Source of the DNA: Vairimorpha apis BRL 01 | Lineage: Eukaryota; Microsporidia; Nosematidae | DNA: 26,249 bases | Assembly (NCBI GenBank): GCA_000447185.1 | Contig: KE646945.1 | Location: 2,739-28,987, forward strand | Reading direction: 5' to 3' | In this document: positions 1 through 10,164 of the stretch, piece by piece | How positions within the stretch are numbered: the stretch's first letter is position 1 | Layout of the letters: each line of letters opens with the position of its first letter | Program-made: the position numbers and the translations under genes | Notes under the pieces: generated by a model | Told to the model about the DNA's origin: nothing | Databases searched by the model: none | The model's input: the letters and a program-made list of their open reading frames with translations, nothing else

Positions 1-593
1 AATATTAAAATTTTCAGTTTATTTAAACAATTTTTTAATAAATTTTATAAAGTAATATAATATTTATAAATGTTCTTTTAACTTTTATAAAATTATAAAA
101 ACAAAATATTGCCTGTTTATCGTATATTATGTTAAATTTTAAATTAAGTAATAATACTAAAAGATGGATAACACATATTATTTTTCAATTTTTATTGATA
201 TATTTTACCATTTGAATATAATCTTAAATAAAAAAAATATTACTTTTTAATTATTAAAAAATTTACATTTTTATTAATTATTTTAGAAATATTTTATATG
301 ATCAAAATATTATTTTTATCATTAGATTTAAATAAAAAAATGATTTATATTTTGTTTTTTATATTAAGAAAATATGAAAAATCTGGTAATTTTAAATAGT
401 ATATAGCTATAAAAAATTAAAATCATTTCAAATTAATTTAGTTAAATGATATTAGTGATCCTTAAAATATAAAAAATTTATAAATTTCGATTTTAGTATT
501 TTTAACAACTACTTTTAAATTTTAAAAAAGTGCATTTTTTAACAAAAAAACGATCAAATTATTTGATATATATTATAAAACAAAAATGTAATT
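1..593. other. AT-rich intergenic spacer
   Basis: Almost pure A/T sequence with stops in all frames. No coding-like stretch, RNA gene or CCC/GGG start signal was seen. Confidence 0.6.
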
Positions 594-1858
594 ATGTTGT
601 ATACCGTTTTTATTTTTGCATCAAATATTAATGATAGTTTAATCAATTTAAATAATTGTTTAGAATTTGACAATGATTTCAAGATAAAAGAAGCAAATAA
701 TTTGCAAAAAGAAAAATTACATAAAATATCGCTTTCGATTGAACCTGTTTTCAAAATTATTTCATATTTTTTAGATCCATATGTAATTGATTGTTGTTAT
801 ATATATGTAGAAAACTTACAGTCCAAAGAAATAAAACACCATACAATTTTTTTTCATGATACAATACAATTAGAAAAAATTACACAAAAAATCTTATTTG
901 AAGAAGTATATATAAATGAGTCTTTTAAATCATGCATTTTATTAAAAAATCATATTAATGATGATTATAAAAAATTTTGTTTTTTACCAATATTTTCTTT
1001 TGATAAAAATTTTTATGTTTTAGTTAAAAGATTAATTTTTGATTTTGATTGTTTTTTGTACAGAACAAATTGTAAATTGGCACATTTATATACTCGTCAA
1101 ACTAAAAATACAAGATATTCAACTCTACATACAATAGATAAACATAAAAAAGTATCTAATTTTATATTAATGTGTATAAATTTAGGAAGTTCAAAATTTC
1201 AACTACAATGTTTATTTTTAGAAAATAAAAAATATCAATCTTTAAATGCTATAATAGAAAAAATTTTTGGAAGTAAAATACATTTTTTAAATAATTTCAT
1301 GCAAATGTCATTGTCTGAAAAAGAATCTAATTTAATGCGTTCAACAGACTTAATATATCAAACCTTAAAAAATTATAAAATTTCATCTTCTGATTTAATA
1401 TTATTTACTTATAACAGAATTAAGTTAATAAAACATAAAATAAATCAATATACTTTATTTTTATGCTTTTCTAATTTATATAATAAACAACATGGAAATA
1501 AAAATGTTTTTAAAATGATAAGATTAATAGGTTATATATATGGATATTTTTTGATAAGTTTAAATTTGACAATTTTGACTCAGAATCTTTAAATTTACTT
1601 CATAATATTTGCAAATCATATCAATACAGAGATCTACCAAATAATATTTTTTATAAAATATCCGTTCAATATAAATCACATTATAATTCAATTAAAATTT
1701 TAATTATGAAACTATATTTAATGTTTGCGTCTAATTGTAATTTTAAGATATTTTCTATTCTAGATGAATTAACTGTAAAACAAGAATCTTTCGAATATAC
1801 ATGGATAATTTTTAGGTGTTGTGTTTATACAAAAATAAAAATTTTCAACTTTTTATAA
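594..1858 (+). CDS. Unrecognised protein, interrupted by a homopolymer frameshift
   Basis: The first open frame runs from ATG 594 to a stop at 1592. Its coding character then continues in the next frame, starting with the codons for DKFKFDNFDSESLNLL, to a TAA at 1856-1858. The switch lies at a T6 run (1547-1552); one extra T would join the parts into about 421 residues. The protein begins with a short hydrophobic stretch (MLYTVFIFAS) and is rich in Phe, Tyr, Ile, Lys and Asn. I see no catalytic motif, clear membrane domain or repeat, and I do not recognise the family. No CCC/GGG run precedes this ATG. Downstream, coding-like pieces in shifting frames extend to about 2144, so the true 3' end may lie further on. 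That a gene exists here is fairly sure; its product is unknown. Confidence 0.6.
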
Positions 1859-2144
1859 TAGTTAAATATATTTGTTTTGTTTGTAGTTAGATAAAAAAAT
1901 TTTCTTGAGTGAATATACATTTGTTGAATATTTTTTAAAATTTTTTATTTGTTGTAAATTTAATTTTGTTTTTTAATAAATATCTAAACGTATTAGTATT
2001 TGTTTTGATACAGTCTCCTCTTTTCTAAAAATTTTTATAATTTATTTATTTTATTTTTTAAATATCTATATATGGTATTTTAAATATATCTTCGTCTTCC
2101 AAATTAAAAAACTTAGATTCTGAAGTTTTTTTAGTACAATAAAA
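1859..2144 (+). pseudogene. Coding-like tail of the upstream gene in shifting frames
   Basis: Short open stretches on the plus strand follow one another in different frames. One begins DKKIFLSEYTFVEYFLKFF (about 1891-1977), another KYLNVLVFVLIQSPLF (about 1979-2030), and a last one ends KLKNLDSEVFLVQ before a TAA near 2144. Their composition resembles the preceding gene rather than random A/T sequence. They may be the broken 3' end of the gene that starts at 594, with several homopolymer indels, or a decayed neighbour. Assignment is inference only. Confidence 0.3.
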
Positions 2145-2256
2145 TTTTATATTCTATTAGATTAGATTTAAAATATATTTAAATTTTTTGAATATTTTTT
2201 AAAAATTTAATATTTTATAAAAATTTAATGATTTTTTAAATTGTTTAATAAATTTT

Positions 2257-2268
2257 TCTGACAGAAAG
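2257..2268. repeat. Target-site duplication, left copy (retrotransposon copy 1)
   Basis: The 12-mer TTCTGACAGAAA occurs here and again, identically, at 3327-3338, exactly flanking the retrotransposon fragment. This is the expected product of non-LTR insertion. Confidence 0.75.
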
Positions 2269-2305
2269 TAAAATTATTTATTTAGGGTATAATGGTATTT
2301 CAATT

Positions 2306-3326
2306 TTATTTTTTTAATATATCATCACAAATAGATATAGGGCGATTTTCGCACATATTTGATTTCAAATTTTCTTTCTCAGTAACCTCCTGTTCATTTT
2401 CCGCAATGACTTCGCCTCTTCGGGCTTCCATAGAAAGACTTTCTAGTGTCATCTTAAGCACTCTGGCTTGTATATATGCCTGGGTTCGGCTGTCTAAATT
2501 TAATTCACTCCTATATTTTTTGTGGAAAGTTGTTGTTATTCCCTCCCATGTCATGACGTATGGTATAATCCTTGTTTTGTACCCATTCATTGCTCCACAA
2601 TGGTTAGCAAGCAGATCGTATTTGTGCTTTTTTTCCGTTTCAACAGCCCGAAGGTTGTCAAAGCTTGTAATTCCTACCTCTACTATTAGTATTTCCTTTT
2701 TGATTTTATCTAGAATAAATACATCGGGTTTATTGTACTTTACTTTGATACCTGTGGGTATTTTAGTATCTACCCGGATTTCTATACTTTTATTTGCTCT
2801 ACACTCTTGAAATGAGTGGTTCCTTATCTTCTTAGATTTAGTAAGGCCATAATTAAGGCAAAGCTGGAGATGTATACACCTAAAAGCTTTCTTATGCCTC
2901 CTCATGTAGTCATGTGACAGCATTCTATCACATTGGGTAGCCATATGGTCTACCGATTTGTATTTGTCCTTACAATGAGGACATTTAATTCCTTTCTCTA
3001 AAAATATATTCCTGTCTTGCAATGCACAAAGTGCCCCTTCCTCACGAGGTTGCATGTTTCCATGCTTAAGCCAAGCTGAAGATTCTTTGATGGATATCAA
3101 AGGGTCGGTTCTTATCCTGTATAGTTATGAGTGATTAAATTTTTTTGATATATCACTATACAGGGAGGATTTTGTGCTTCATCAAGCAACTTGATCGTAA
3201 CTGGTCCTTCAATATTGTACTTACATTTTAAAAAACCTTCGATTTTAGAGAGATGTGTATTTCCATTGATCTCGATTTTAAGAATCGCTTTTATCCTAAG
3301 AAATAGCTCTTGGTTCGATTTTAGAG
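2306..3326 (-). pseudogene. C-terminal part of non-LTR retrotransposon polyprotein (CCHC knuckle + restriction-like endonuclease)
   Basis: The main open frame (ATG 3100 to stop 2306) gives 264 residues. Residues 40-57 form CX2CX8HX4C (C40, C43, H52, C57), the CCHC knuckle that sits just before the endonuclease in R2-clade elements. P125-D126 followed by E141 (KPDVFIL... then VEVGIT) matches the PD...E core of the restriction-like endonuclease that nicks target DNA. The ATG is not a real start: homologous sequence continues upstream in another frame (RIRTDPLISIKES, preceded by YQKNLITHNYTG) with a one-base break near 3118. The reverse transcriptase itself is absent. The antisense 172-residue frame at 2292-2810 is a shadow. 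Confidence 0.9.
3116..3164. repeat. Short inverted repeat (10-bp perfect stem) inside the retrotransposon fragment
   Basis: CCTGTATAGT at 3116-3125 is the exact reverse complement of ACTATACAGG at 3155-3164, with a 29-bp loop. It overlaps the frameshift in the retrotransposon reading frame. No function is evident. Confidence 0.5.
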
Positions 3327-3338
3327 TTCTGACAGAAA
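3327..3338. repeat. Target-site duplication, right copy (retrotransposon copy 1)
   Basis: TTCTGACAGAAA, identical to 2257-2268, marks the 5'-truncated end of the minus-strand retrotransposon fragment. Confidence 0.75.
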
Positions 3339-4055
3339 ATAATTATTTATAAATAGCATCAAAGTAAAATAAAATTTTTGTTAGGCTTATTATATTATGT
3401 AATTATTTGTTTTTCATAATAAGTTACACCTCTTGTTGGAAAAATTTTTTCAAGTACTTTTAGCTCAAATGATAATATCCTCTTTAACTGGATTGTCTCC
3501 GTGACTCCTACCATAATAACATCAAAGAATATATAAATATTTACTAAAAATATAAAGTGATATTTTAAATAATATTATTTAAAATACATTATTAAAAAAA
3601 ATATTTATTTTGAAATTTATAGTTTACATACAAAATTTTTTATAAATTATCATTTAAATTTACAGAAAATGTTTTTGTTTTTTTAAAAATTTTATATCAA
3701 AATTTAAATAAAATTTAAATAAAATTTAATTAATTTGAATTTATAGGATTTTAAAAAATTAAAATACATAAATAATTTTAAATTAATAATTTATTATAAC
3801 TAAAAATTAAACTAAATTTATTAGTAAATAAAATTTTATATGTAAATTTAAATAAAATTTATTAAAAAGTCAAAAATGTTGATTTTATTTTAAATTTTTA
3901 AATTAATTATTCAAAAAAAAATTTAGATTAATTAAAACATTTAAAATAAAAAACAATAACATTTTTTATTATTTATGATTATCTATTACTTTTAATTTAT
4001 TTATTATATTAATCATTATATGTATTATTTGTTTATAATAAAAAACGAACTTGAA
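3339..4055. other. AT-rich spacer with a possible further retrotransposon scrap near 3420-3510
   Basis: Mostly A/T filler. Between about 3420 and 3510 the base composition is less biased, and the minus strand reads VIMVGVTETIQLKRILSFEL. This weakly resembles the IVEVGITSFDNLRAV stretch of the endonuclease domain in the adjacent element. The remainder, up to the CCC start signal at 4056, shows nothing. Confidence 0.4.
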
Positions 4056-4058
4056 CCC
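4056..4058 (+). promoter_or_regulatory. CCC start-proximal signal
   Basis: CCC lies immediately before ATG 4059, in the context GAACCCATG. This matches the microsporidian start-proximal motif and favours 4059 over the upstream in-frame ATG at 4020. Confidence 0.55.
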
Positions 4059-4774
4059 ATGCTCGGGTTTTTATTTAGTTATAAATTTTGGTTGGTTTTG
4101 ATAAGCACAATCATAGTATCATCTGCATATATTTTAAAAAACTATTATATACTCAATTTTGAAGTACTAAAAACGAAAGCAATAATAACAATTATAAGTT
4201 ATAAAATTGAATTTGTTAGAACGTCATATAATAATGTCGCATCACAATATTTACAAAAAAATTCTAATGACTCAGATGATTTTTTCAAATATTTAGAAAA
4301 TTGTATGGGTACAAAACCATCATCTTATGATTATGAATTAGTAAGAAAAGAATTAGAAAAACTTGGTATACATGATGTATTAAAACGTTTTCCAAAAAAA
4401 ATTCTTGATGACATTATTGAAAATGAATTTCATTTAATTTTTTTTAAACGTGAAACAATTAATGAGTTAAAAAATTATTATTGCATAGTAAAAAAAGTTT
4501 TCAATAAATATAAAAACGAAAAAAAAATTATGTTAACAACCAAATTAATATTTCTGAACATGATGAAATCATTAACCCTACTGCAGATTTATTAATTGAT
4601 ATTATTTATTTGCTTAAGCTTTTAGGTGATAATACATTTGAGGATGAAAAATTAGAAATATATAATAGTAAAATTAATAGTGAATCTAAATACTATAAAG
4701 ATATTTTTAAAAGTACATATGAATTTATGAAAATGATTGATTCAAATTCGAGTAATTTAAATTTTTTAAATTAA
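4059..4774 (+). CDS. N-terminally membrane-anchored protein of unknown function, frameshifted
   Basis: The start is set at ATG 4059 because CCC abuts it; an in-frame ATG at 4020 would add 13 residues. The protein opens with one hydrophobic segment (about residues 3-24, from GFLFSYKF to SSAYILK) that looks like a signal anchor, followed by a charged, probably helical soluble domain. The frame closes at 4595, but coding continues in the next frame (NYVNNQINISEHDE onwards) to TAA 4772-4774. The break is in an A9 run (4519-4527); one added A gives about 238 residues. The anchor-plus-helical layout recalls organelle outer-membrane proteins, but I could not match it to a family. The neighbours, separated by long spacers, say nothing about its role. 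Confidence 0.6.
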
Positions 4775-5878
4775 TATTAAATAAAAAAATTTAGTTTAAT
4801 TATTTTATGTAAAATTATATATTTTTCAAAATTACTAGATATAATGATAATTACAGATTTTTCCGTTGTAAATATAATATTAAATTGGTTTTGTACAATA
4901 AAATTAAAAAACAATATTTTTAAATTTTTTATAATAAATAAAAATTTGTTTTAAAACAATTACTAAAATTAAATCTTTTTTTTTAATGTCATATAAATAG
5001 TTATTATAACTCATGATGTCTTGTTTATAAATTTAAGATATATTAAGAATAATTTTCAAAAGAAAAATATTTTGAAAAAAATATATGTTTTAAAAATTTA
5101 ATTTAAAAATGATATTATTTAATTTTTAATTTAACTTTACTTCTATATTTAAGTAAATTTTTTCTGGATGATTTTTTTTATATAAATGATTCAATAGTGT
5201 TTTTTTACAATATAACATTTTTTTAATTTTTTAATATAACACGCAAATATAAGTATTATTTACTGATACAAAAGAAAACTATGAATTTTTAAATATTACA
5301 ATATAAATAAATTTATTAAAAATTAAGATTTATACTTTTTAAAAAAATAATCATGATTTGCAACTAGTAACATATATTCTTTTATAAATTTCTAAAAAAT
5401 TTAAAACCCTTTTAAGATGTATCAAATAATTTTTATTTAAACTTCAAACATAGTTTATAAAAAAATGCTATCATTGCTTTTTTTATTAGAAAAATTTGTT
5501 TATATTATATTATATGTCACCAACATTGATTTGTTAAGTTAAATTAAATCTTTATTATTTTTTTATTGTACTTTTAAAATATATTAGTTATTATTTAATA
5601 ATTATTATTTTTTTATTTTGTTATAAATATAAAACTATTTTTAAAATATTATAAGATTTAAATTTTATTATAAATGTTTAATTCAGTTGTATAATTTTTT
5701 TTTAAAAAAAAATCTTATTTGACAATATTGTAATTGCCTTAAAAATGTAAGTTTGATGTAGTCAAAACTTTTAACAAAGCATTTTTAATATAGATTAATT
5801 TTTGGTTTTTATTACATAATTTTATTTAATTATATTTATATTAATTAACAAAGTATTAACATGATATTTCTTTATTTA
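4775..5878. other. AT-rich intergenic spacer
   Basis: About 1.1 kb of A/T sequence with no sustained open frame, RNA gene or recognisable repeat. Confidence 0.6.
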
Positions 5879-6055
5879 ATAACATAGGATGGTATGTTAA
5901 CAACTTTAAATATAAAGAAAAAAATTTTACTAGCATTCACTAATCTTTAGTGCAAAATTCTTATCTGTAGTGATAAAAAAACATTAAAAAGTATTATTAT
6001 TGAACGAAGCTGTGGATGTGAGTGGAATATACATAGAGAGTAAATAGTGGAAAAA
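5879..6055 (+). mobile_element. Ancient relic of R2-like non-LTR retrotransposon C-terminus (copy 5)
   Basis: Translation in one frame gives DKKTLKSIIIERSCGCEW, matching LKKTLESISMDRRRGYEW of the relic at 19905. Just upstream, ITxDGMLTT (x = stop) matches ITWDGMVTK, and NLxCKIL matches NLEAYMQ. Stops and substitutions are scattered through it, so this is an old, fully decayed insertion. No target-site duplication is recognisable any longer. Confidence 0.65.
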
Positions 6056-6647
6056 TAATAAAAAATAAATTAATGATATATTTTTAAAATTATTTTATCT
6101 AATAAGCAAACTTTAAGCTACCAAAACAAAAAAGATGTAATAAAAGATAAGAATTAAAAGATGAACTATCGTAAATAAACTCTAAATAACAACACTAATA
6201 AAATTAATTTAAATATATTAATTATTTAAATAAAATATAATACATTCATTTTTTTAAATAATATACAAAAAACATATATATATAATTTGTATAATTTCAA
6301 ATTTTTTTTTATTGATATAAAGTTTAATCTATAACAATAAAAAAAATATTTAATTATATGAAACCTTTTTTTTATCATATGAAAAGTATTAAAAAAATAA
6401 ATATTCAATATTACAATTTTATTATTATTATAAATACAGATTAATATTGTCATAAAGATATATTTTAAATAATAATTCTTAACTATATTATATTAATTAT
6501 TCAGTTTAAAAGCAACATAAAACTAAAAATATACATTTAATTTTACTTTTTAATAAATCATTTATTTTTATAAAAATCAATTATAAAACAAAACAATTTT
6601 TACTTTATATTGGTTATATTTTTTAAAATAAATTAAAACTTTCAAAT
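6056..6647. other. AT-rich intergenic spacer
   Basis: A/T filler between the retrotransposon relic and the transporter. A 75-residue minus-strand open frame at 6226-6453 is low-complexity (Ile, Phe, Tyr, Asn, Lys) and is not considered a gene. No CCC/GGG run precedes the transporter ATG. Confidence 0.6.
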
Positions 6648-7511
6648 ATGAATATCAAGATTTACTTTGCGAGTATAATATATGTAATCACTTCTCTCTC
6701 AACAACAATTTTAAACAAATACATAATTATGAAATGTAAATTTTATTTCCCTTACCTTCTAGTAACATATCAATCAATATGCATTTGCTTAATATTATTA
6801 ACATTAATTTTGTTAAAAAAAGTAAATTTCAGAATTTCTTCATATAATAAATGGTATTATTCATCTATATTTCTCAGTATTATGATTTTTACAGGAACAA
6901 AATCTCTACAATATTTACCGATATCTTTTTATACCCTTCTTAAAAATATAAGTATAATTGTTGTAGCAGTTATAGAATATTTGTTTTACAAGAAAAAAAT
7001 ATTTTTAATAGAATTTTTATCTTTTATTTGTATAACTGTAAGTTCAATCGATGGAAATTTTTATAGCCATTACATAGGATATTTTTGGATTTTTTGTAAT
7101 ATAATTAGCACAACAATATATATAATTTCACTTAAACATACATTAAATTTTAATAAAGGCACAGTAGCAGAATCTATTTTTTTTCCTAATTGTGTTGCAA
7201 TATTAGTAAGTTTTTTCATGTATGTAATATTTGAACATAAAAAATTTTCTTATTTTACTATACATATATATATGTTAATAGTTGTTTCAAGTTTGTCTGC
7301 ACTTTTAACATCGTTTTCATCTGCTTTACTTCTAAATAACTTGTCGTCTACATCTTTTTCTATGATGGGAGCACTTAATAAGATTTTTATGGGATTTTCA
7401 GGATTTATATTTTTAAATGAAAATTTAAATATTTGTAAAATATTTTCTATAAACATTGGAAGTTTAGGATTAATACTATATACATATAATTTAGTTAAAA
7501 TTAATAAATAA
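6648..7511 (+). CDS. VRG4: GDP-mannose transporter, Vrg4-type (DMT superfamily)
   Basis: This is a polytopic Golgi nucleotide-sugar transporter of 287 residues, somewhat shorter than yeast Vrg4, with about ten hydrophobic segments spanning nearly the whole chain. Family signatures are clear: ILNKYI (21-26), FPYLLVTYQS (34-43), TKSLQYLPISFYTLLKN (84-100), GYFWIF (144-149) and SMMGALNKIFMGFSGFIF (238-255). The GALNK motif (241-245) is the element linked to GDP-mannose recognition in this family. The usual FYNN-type motif is altered to FFPN (178-181). Vrg4 exchanges GDP-mannose for GMP across the Golgi membrane to feed mannosylation of secreted proteins, which in microsporidia include polar-tube and wall proteins. 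Short termini and loops fit genome compaction. No start-proximal CCC/GGG signal is seen. Confidence 0.88.
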   Translation: MNIKIYFASIIYVITSLSTTILNKYIIMKCKFYFPYLLVTYQSICICLILLTLILLKKVNFRISSYNKWYYSSIFLSIMIFTGTKSLQYLPISFYTLLKNISIIVVAVIEYLFYKKKIFLIEFLSFICITVSSIDGNFYSHYIGYFWIFCNIISTTIYIISLKHTLNFNKGTVAESIFFPNCVAILVSFFMYVIFEHKKFSYFTIHIYMLIVVSSLSALLTSFSSALLLNNLSSTSFSMMGALNKIFMGFSGFIFLNENLNICKIFSINIGSLGLILYTYNLVKINK

Positions 7512-8658
7512 TAAAGAAAGTAATTTTAATAAAATTAGTAATATTTTTTACATCTAAATATACTTTTTAAAAATAATTATTTTATCTAAAAAAAACAAAT
7601 AAAAAATATAATATGTAATGGATAATTTTTTTATATTTTAAAAATAAAACTATAATTCATAAATAAATTTGTTTATATTGATTTTTAATTTAAATTATAT
7701 TAAATAATGTTTAATATATTTATAGGGTTAAAAATTATGTAATGTGTTAATAAAACAAAATTACCAAACTATCTAAATTAATTAAAATTTTTTAAAAATA
7801 ACAATTATATTAAAAATATAAATTTTTATAATTTTTTTTAAATGATTTACAATATTAAGATAATTATTAAAGAAACGATATGAATTTCTAATTTATGTTT
7901 GATAAATAAACTTTACATATTTTCATCAAAAGGTATCTATTTTTTATTAAAAATTTAAAATGTAAATTTCCAAAAGTCGCAATTGAAATTTTAGTACCTT
8001 CAAATATAATCACAAATTAATATGTTTAATTAAATATTTACATAAAAAAATAGTATATTTTTACAAAAGAATGATTATATAAATAGATAAATAATATTAT
8101 AGTACTAAATTGTTTTTAATTATTTACATTATGATTATATAATAAATTGTGATAAAATTATTCTTTTCAATTTTATAAAATTAAGTTATTTCTTTATAAA
8201 CTAAATTTATGATTTGTGCTTTATTATGATTTTTAAAAGTAACAATTAATTAATTTTATTATAATATTTTACAGCTTTATTGCATTAAATTAGGTAAAAA
8301 AAGATTTATATCAAACTAAAAAATTAACTAAATTTTTAACTTTTTTTAGGATTATCTTTTTAAAAAAAACTAAAAGAAATTTTGCAATTTACATTTACGA
8401 TAAAATATTTAAATTTATTTTTTCATATAAACAATTTTTTTAAATATATACCATAAATTTATATTTAATATTTATTTGAATAAAATGTATGATTATTAAG
8501 TATAAAAATTAATATAATGCAGTTATTGAATTTATTTAAATAATACTTACATTGATTTAAAATTTAAACATCAAATTTACAAAACTTTTAAAATATTTTA
8601 ATTAACATTTTTTTTAATTGTTCGATTAAAAAAATTAGTTTTACTAATATAATAGTAG
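7512..8658. other. AT-rich intergenic spacer (convergent gene ends)
   Basis: About 1.15 kb between the stop of the transporter gene and the stop of the subtilase gene. It is nearly pure A/T with no coding-like region or obvious RNA gene. Confidence 0.6.
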
Positions 8659-10164
8659 TTATTTTCTTTTATGATTTTCTATTCCGTAAACTTCTTTCAT
8701 TAGGATCAATAATAAGTTCTTCGTTATTTTTATGTTTTTTTTTGATCTTAACATATAAAAAATAATAAATATAATTAGTACAAAAATTATAGCTGCCATA
8801 ATAAAATGAATCCAAATGTCAAATGAATTATCTAATTCATATGCTTTTACTTTAGAATTTTCAATTAATAGTGGAAGTTTCATAATTAAATAATTATTAT
8901 TCCAATATGAATTGAAATTTAAGAAATTCCATAAATCATAAAAATTACCATCAGGAAATTTCTGAAAAAACATCGATGCTATACCGGTTATTGTTGCTGC
9001 AGAATGACTTGTTCCCATAACATTGTTAAATTCATAAATCTCTTCTCCAAGAGAATAAAGTCGCACACATGTGCCATGATTAGAAAATTTAGAAATTTTT
9101 GTATGTTTATTAACAGAACCAATAGTAAGCGCAGATTTTGCAGATCCTGGTGAATAATAACAGGCATTATCATGATTATTACCTGCAGGAGAAATTATAA
9201 TTATATTTTTTGAACTTATTTTATCAATTGTATTATTTAATAATTCAGAATATGGACCAGATACACCAAATAATAAAATTGTAGGTTTTTCTGATTTCTC
9301 AACATAATCAAGCTTTTCTAATATTTCTGATAATAATATTTCTCCTTTACAATTAACTCCATCCAAAACAGTAATTTCTGCATCTTTTGCAAAACCATAT
9401 ATTGGATTATTTATTAATTGAACATTTACATTACCATGAGAAATACATGATCTTTTATTTCCACTTAGATTTTCAACAGAAGGATTTCTGATGTCAACTG
9501 TTGAATCTAAAATATAAATTTTTGTGTTTTTTCCAGTATAATGATATCTATATGCTCCTGTTAAATACTTCAATAACCTTTCTATCTGTAAAACTCTAAA
9601 AATAAAATTGCTATAGAAATAACTATTAAAAATATAATTAGTATAATTTTTAATCAAAAATAAATGTCGAGAAATTGGATATTGAATCGATGATATTTTA
9701 TATAAAAAATCTTGTTCGATTTTAGTATATGGTACTTCTTGTTTAATTTTATTTATTAATTCTTTATTTTCTGAACAAAATGATAAACCACTTGCGTTAT
9801 TTTTAAATGTCTTTAAATTATATATGTTCGATTCAGATAAAATTTCCATGATTTTTTCGATATTTGAATCAGCGAAAATAACATAACATAGTGGTTTTGA
9901 GTTACTATTTATTTTTTCACAGGATAAAATATTTTTATCAGTTATTTTTTTAGATTCTAATTTTGGAGAATATATCGATTGAGGGTATTTTTCATGCTCC
10001 TTAAGTGCATTTGTTAATACTGTTGTAGTAGTTATTTCGATAACTACGTTTTTATTAGATTTTGCTGTTTCTAATAAATTGTCTAAACTATTTTTTTGTA
10101 ATTCTGTCATCTCTTTATTGTTTTCCGATAACAAAACAACACAAAACCAAACGAAAATAATCAT
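8659..10164 (-). CDS. Subtilisin-like serine protease with C-terminal membrane anchor
   Basis: 501 residues. A hydrophobic signal peptide (1-13, IIFVWFCVVLL) is followed by a propeptide-like region (about 20-160) and the S8 catalytic domain (about 195-425). Catalytic residues can be placed: D220 in KIYILDSTVD, H243 in SHGNVN, oxyanion N329 in SPAGNN and S386 in GTSHSAA. The canonical HGTHVAG motif is degenerate: the catalytic His and the following Gly remain, while THVAG is replaced. A single transmembrane helix (about 451-472) precedes a short basic tail (RSKKNIKITK), predicting a type I membrane or surface protease. Microsporidian subtilases are implicated in spore and polar-tube protein maturation. 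No CCC/GGG run precedes the start. The catalytic set looks intact, so activity is plausible despite the unusual His loop. Confidence 0.88.
   Translation of the reverse strand: MIIFVWFCVVLLSENNKEMTELQKNSLDNLLETAKSNKNVVIEITTTTVLTNALKEHEKYPQSIYSPKLESKKITDKNILSCEKINSNSKPLCYVIFADSNIEKIMEILSESNIYNLKTFKNNASGLSFCSENKELINKIKQEVPYTKIEQDFLYKISSIQYPISRHLFLIKNYTNYIFNSYFYSNFIFRVLQIERLLKYLTGAYRYHYTGKNTKIYILDSTVDIRNPSVENLSGNKRSCISHGNVNVQLINNPIYGFAKDAEITVLDGVNCKGEILLSEILEKLDYVEKSEKPTILLFGVSGPYSELLNNTIDKISSKNIIIISPAGNNHDNACYYSPGSAKSALTIGSVNKHTKISKFSNHGTCVRLYSLGEEIYEFNNVMGTSHSAATITGIASMFFQKFPDGNFYDLWNFLNFNSYWNNNYLIMKLPLLIENSKVKAYELDNSFDIWIHFIMAAIIFVLIIFIIFYMLRSKKNIKITKNLLLILMKEVYGIENHKRK

Larger units (their letters stand above)
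2269..3326 (-). mobile_element. 5'-truncated R2-like (RLE-type) non-LTR retrotransposon, copy 1
   Basis: About 1.06 kb of visibly less AT-rich DNA than its surroundings, holding the 3' end of a site-specific-type LINE. On the minus strand it encodes the end of the polymerase protein: a linker, a CCHC zinc knuckle and a restriction-like endonuclease domain, followed by a roughly 37-bp 3' UTR without a poly(A) tail. Perfect 12-bp duplications flank it. The 5' side stops abruptly at 3326, before any reverse-transcriptase palm motifs, so the copy is dead on arrival. A second copy at 16502-16761 shares its 3' end with only about 5 mismatches over roughly 247 bp. Confidence 0.9.

Noticed and set aside
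1814..1890. Possible spliceosomal intron between coding-like pieces (GTG...TTTGTAG)
   Set aside because: No GTAAGT-type donor or branch-point motif of the microsporidian kind is present. Single-base homopolymer shifts explain the other breaks better.
2292..2810. 172-residue plus-strand open frame
   Set aside because: It is antisense to the retrotransposon endonuclease frame, and the shorter match at 16526-16777 is explained by the repeat. The zinc-knuckle and PD...E motifs are on the minus strand.
4059..4774. Pex3-like peroxisomal membrane protein
   Set aside because: Only the N-terminal anchor followed by a helical domain is similar. No specific motif matches, and microsporidia generally lack peroxisomes.
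6226..6453. 75-residue minus-strand open frame
   Set aside because: Low-complexity Ile/Phe/Tyr/Asn/Lys composition expected by chance in A/T sequence, with no start signal and no motif.
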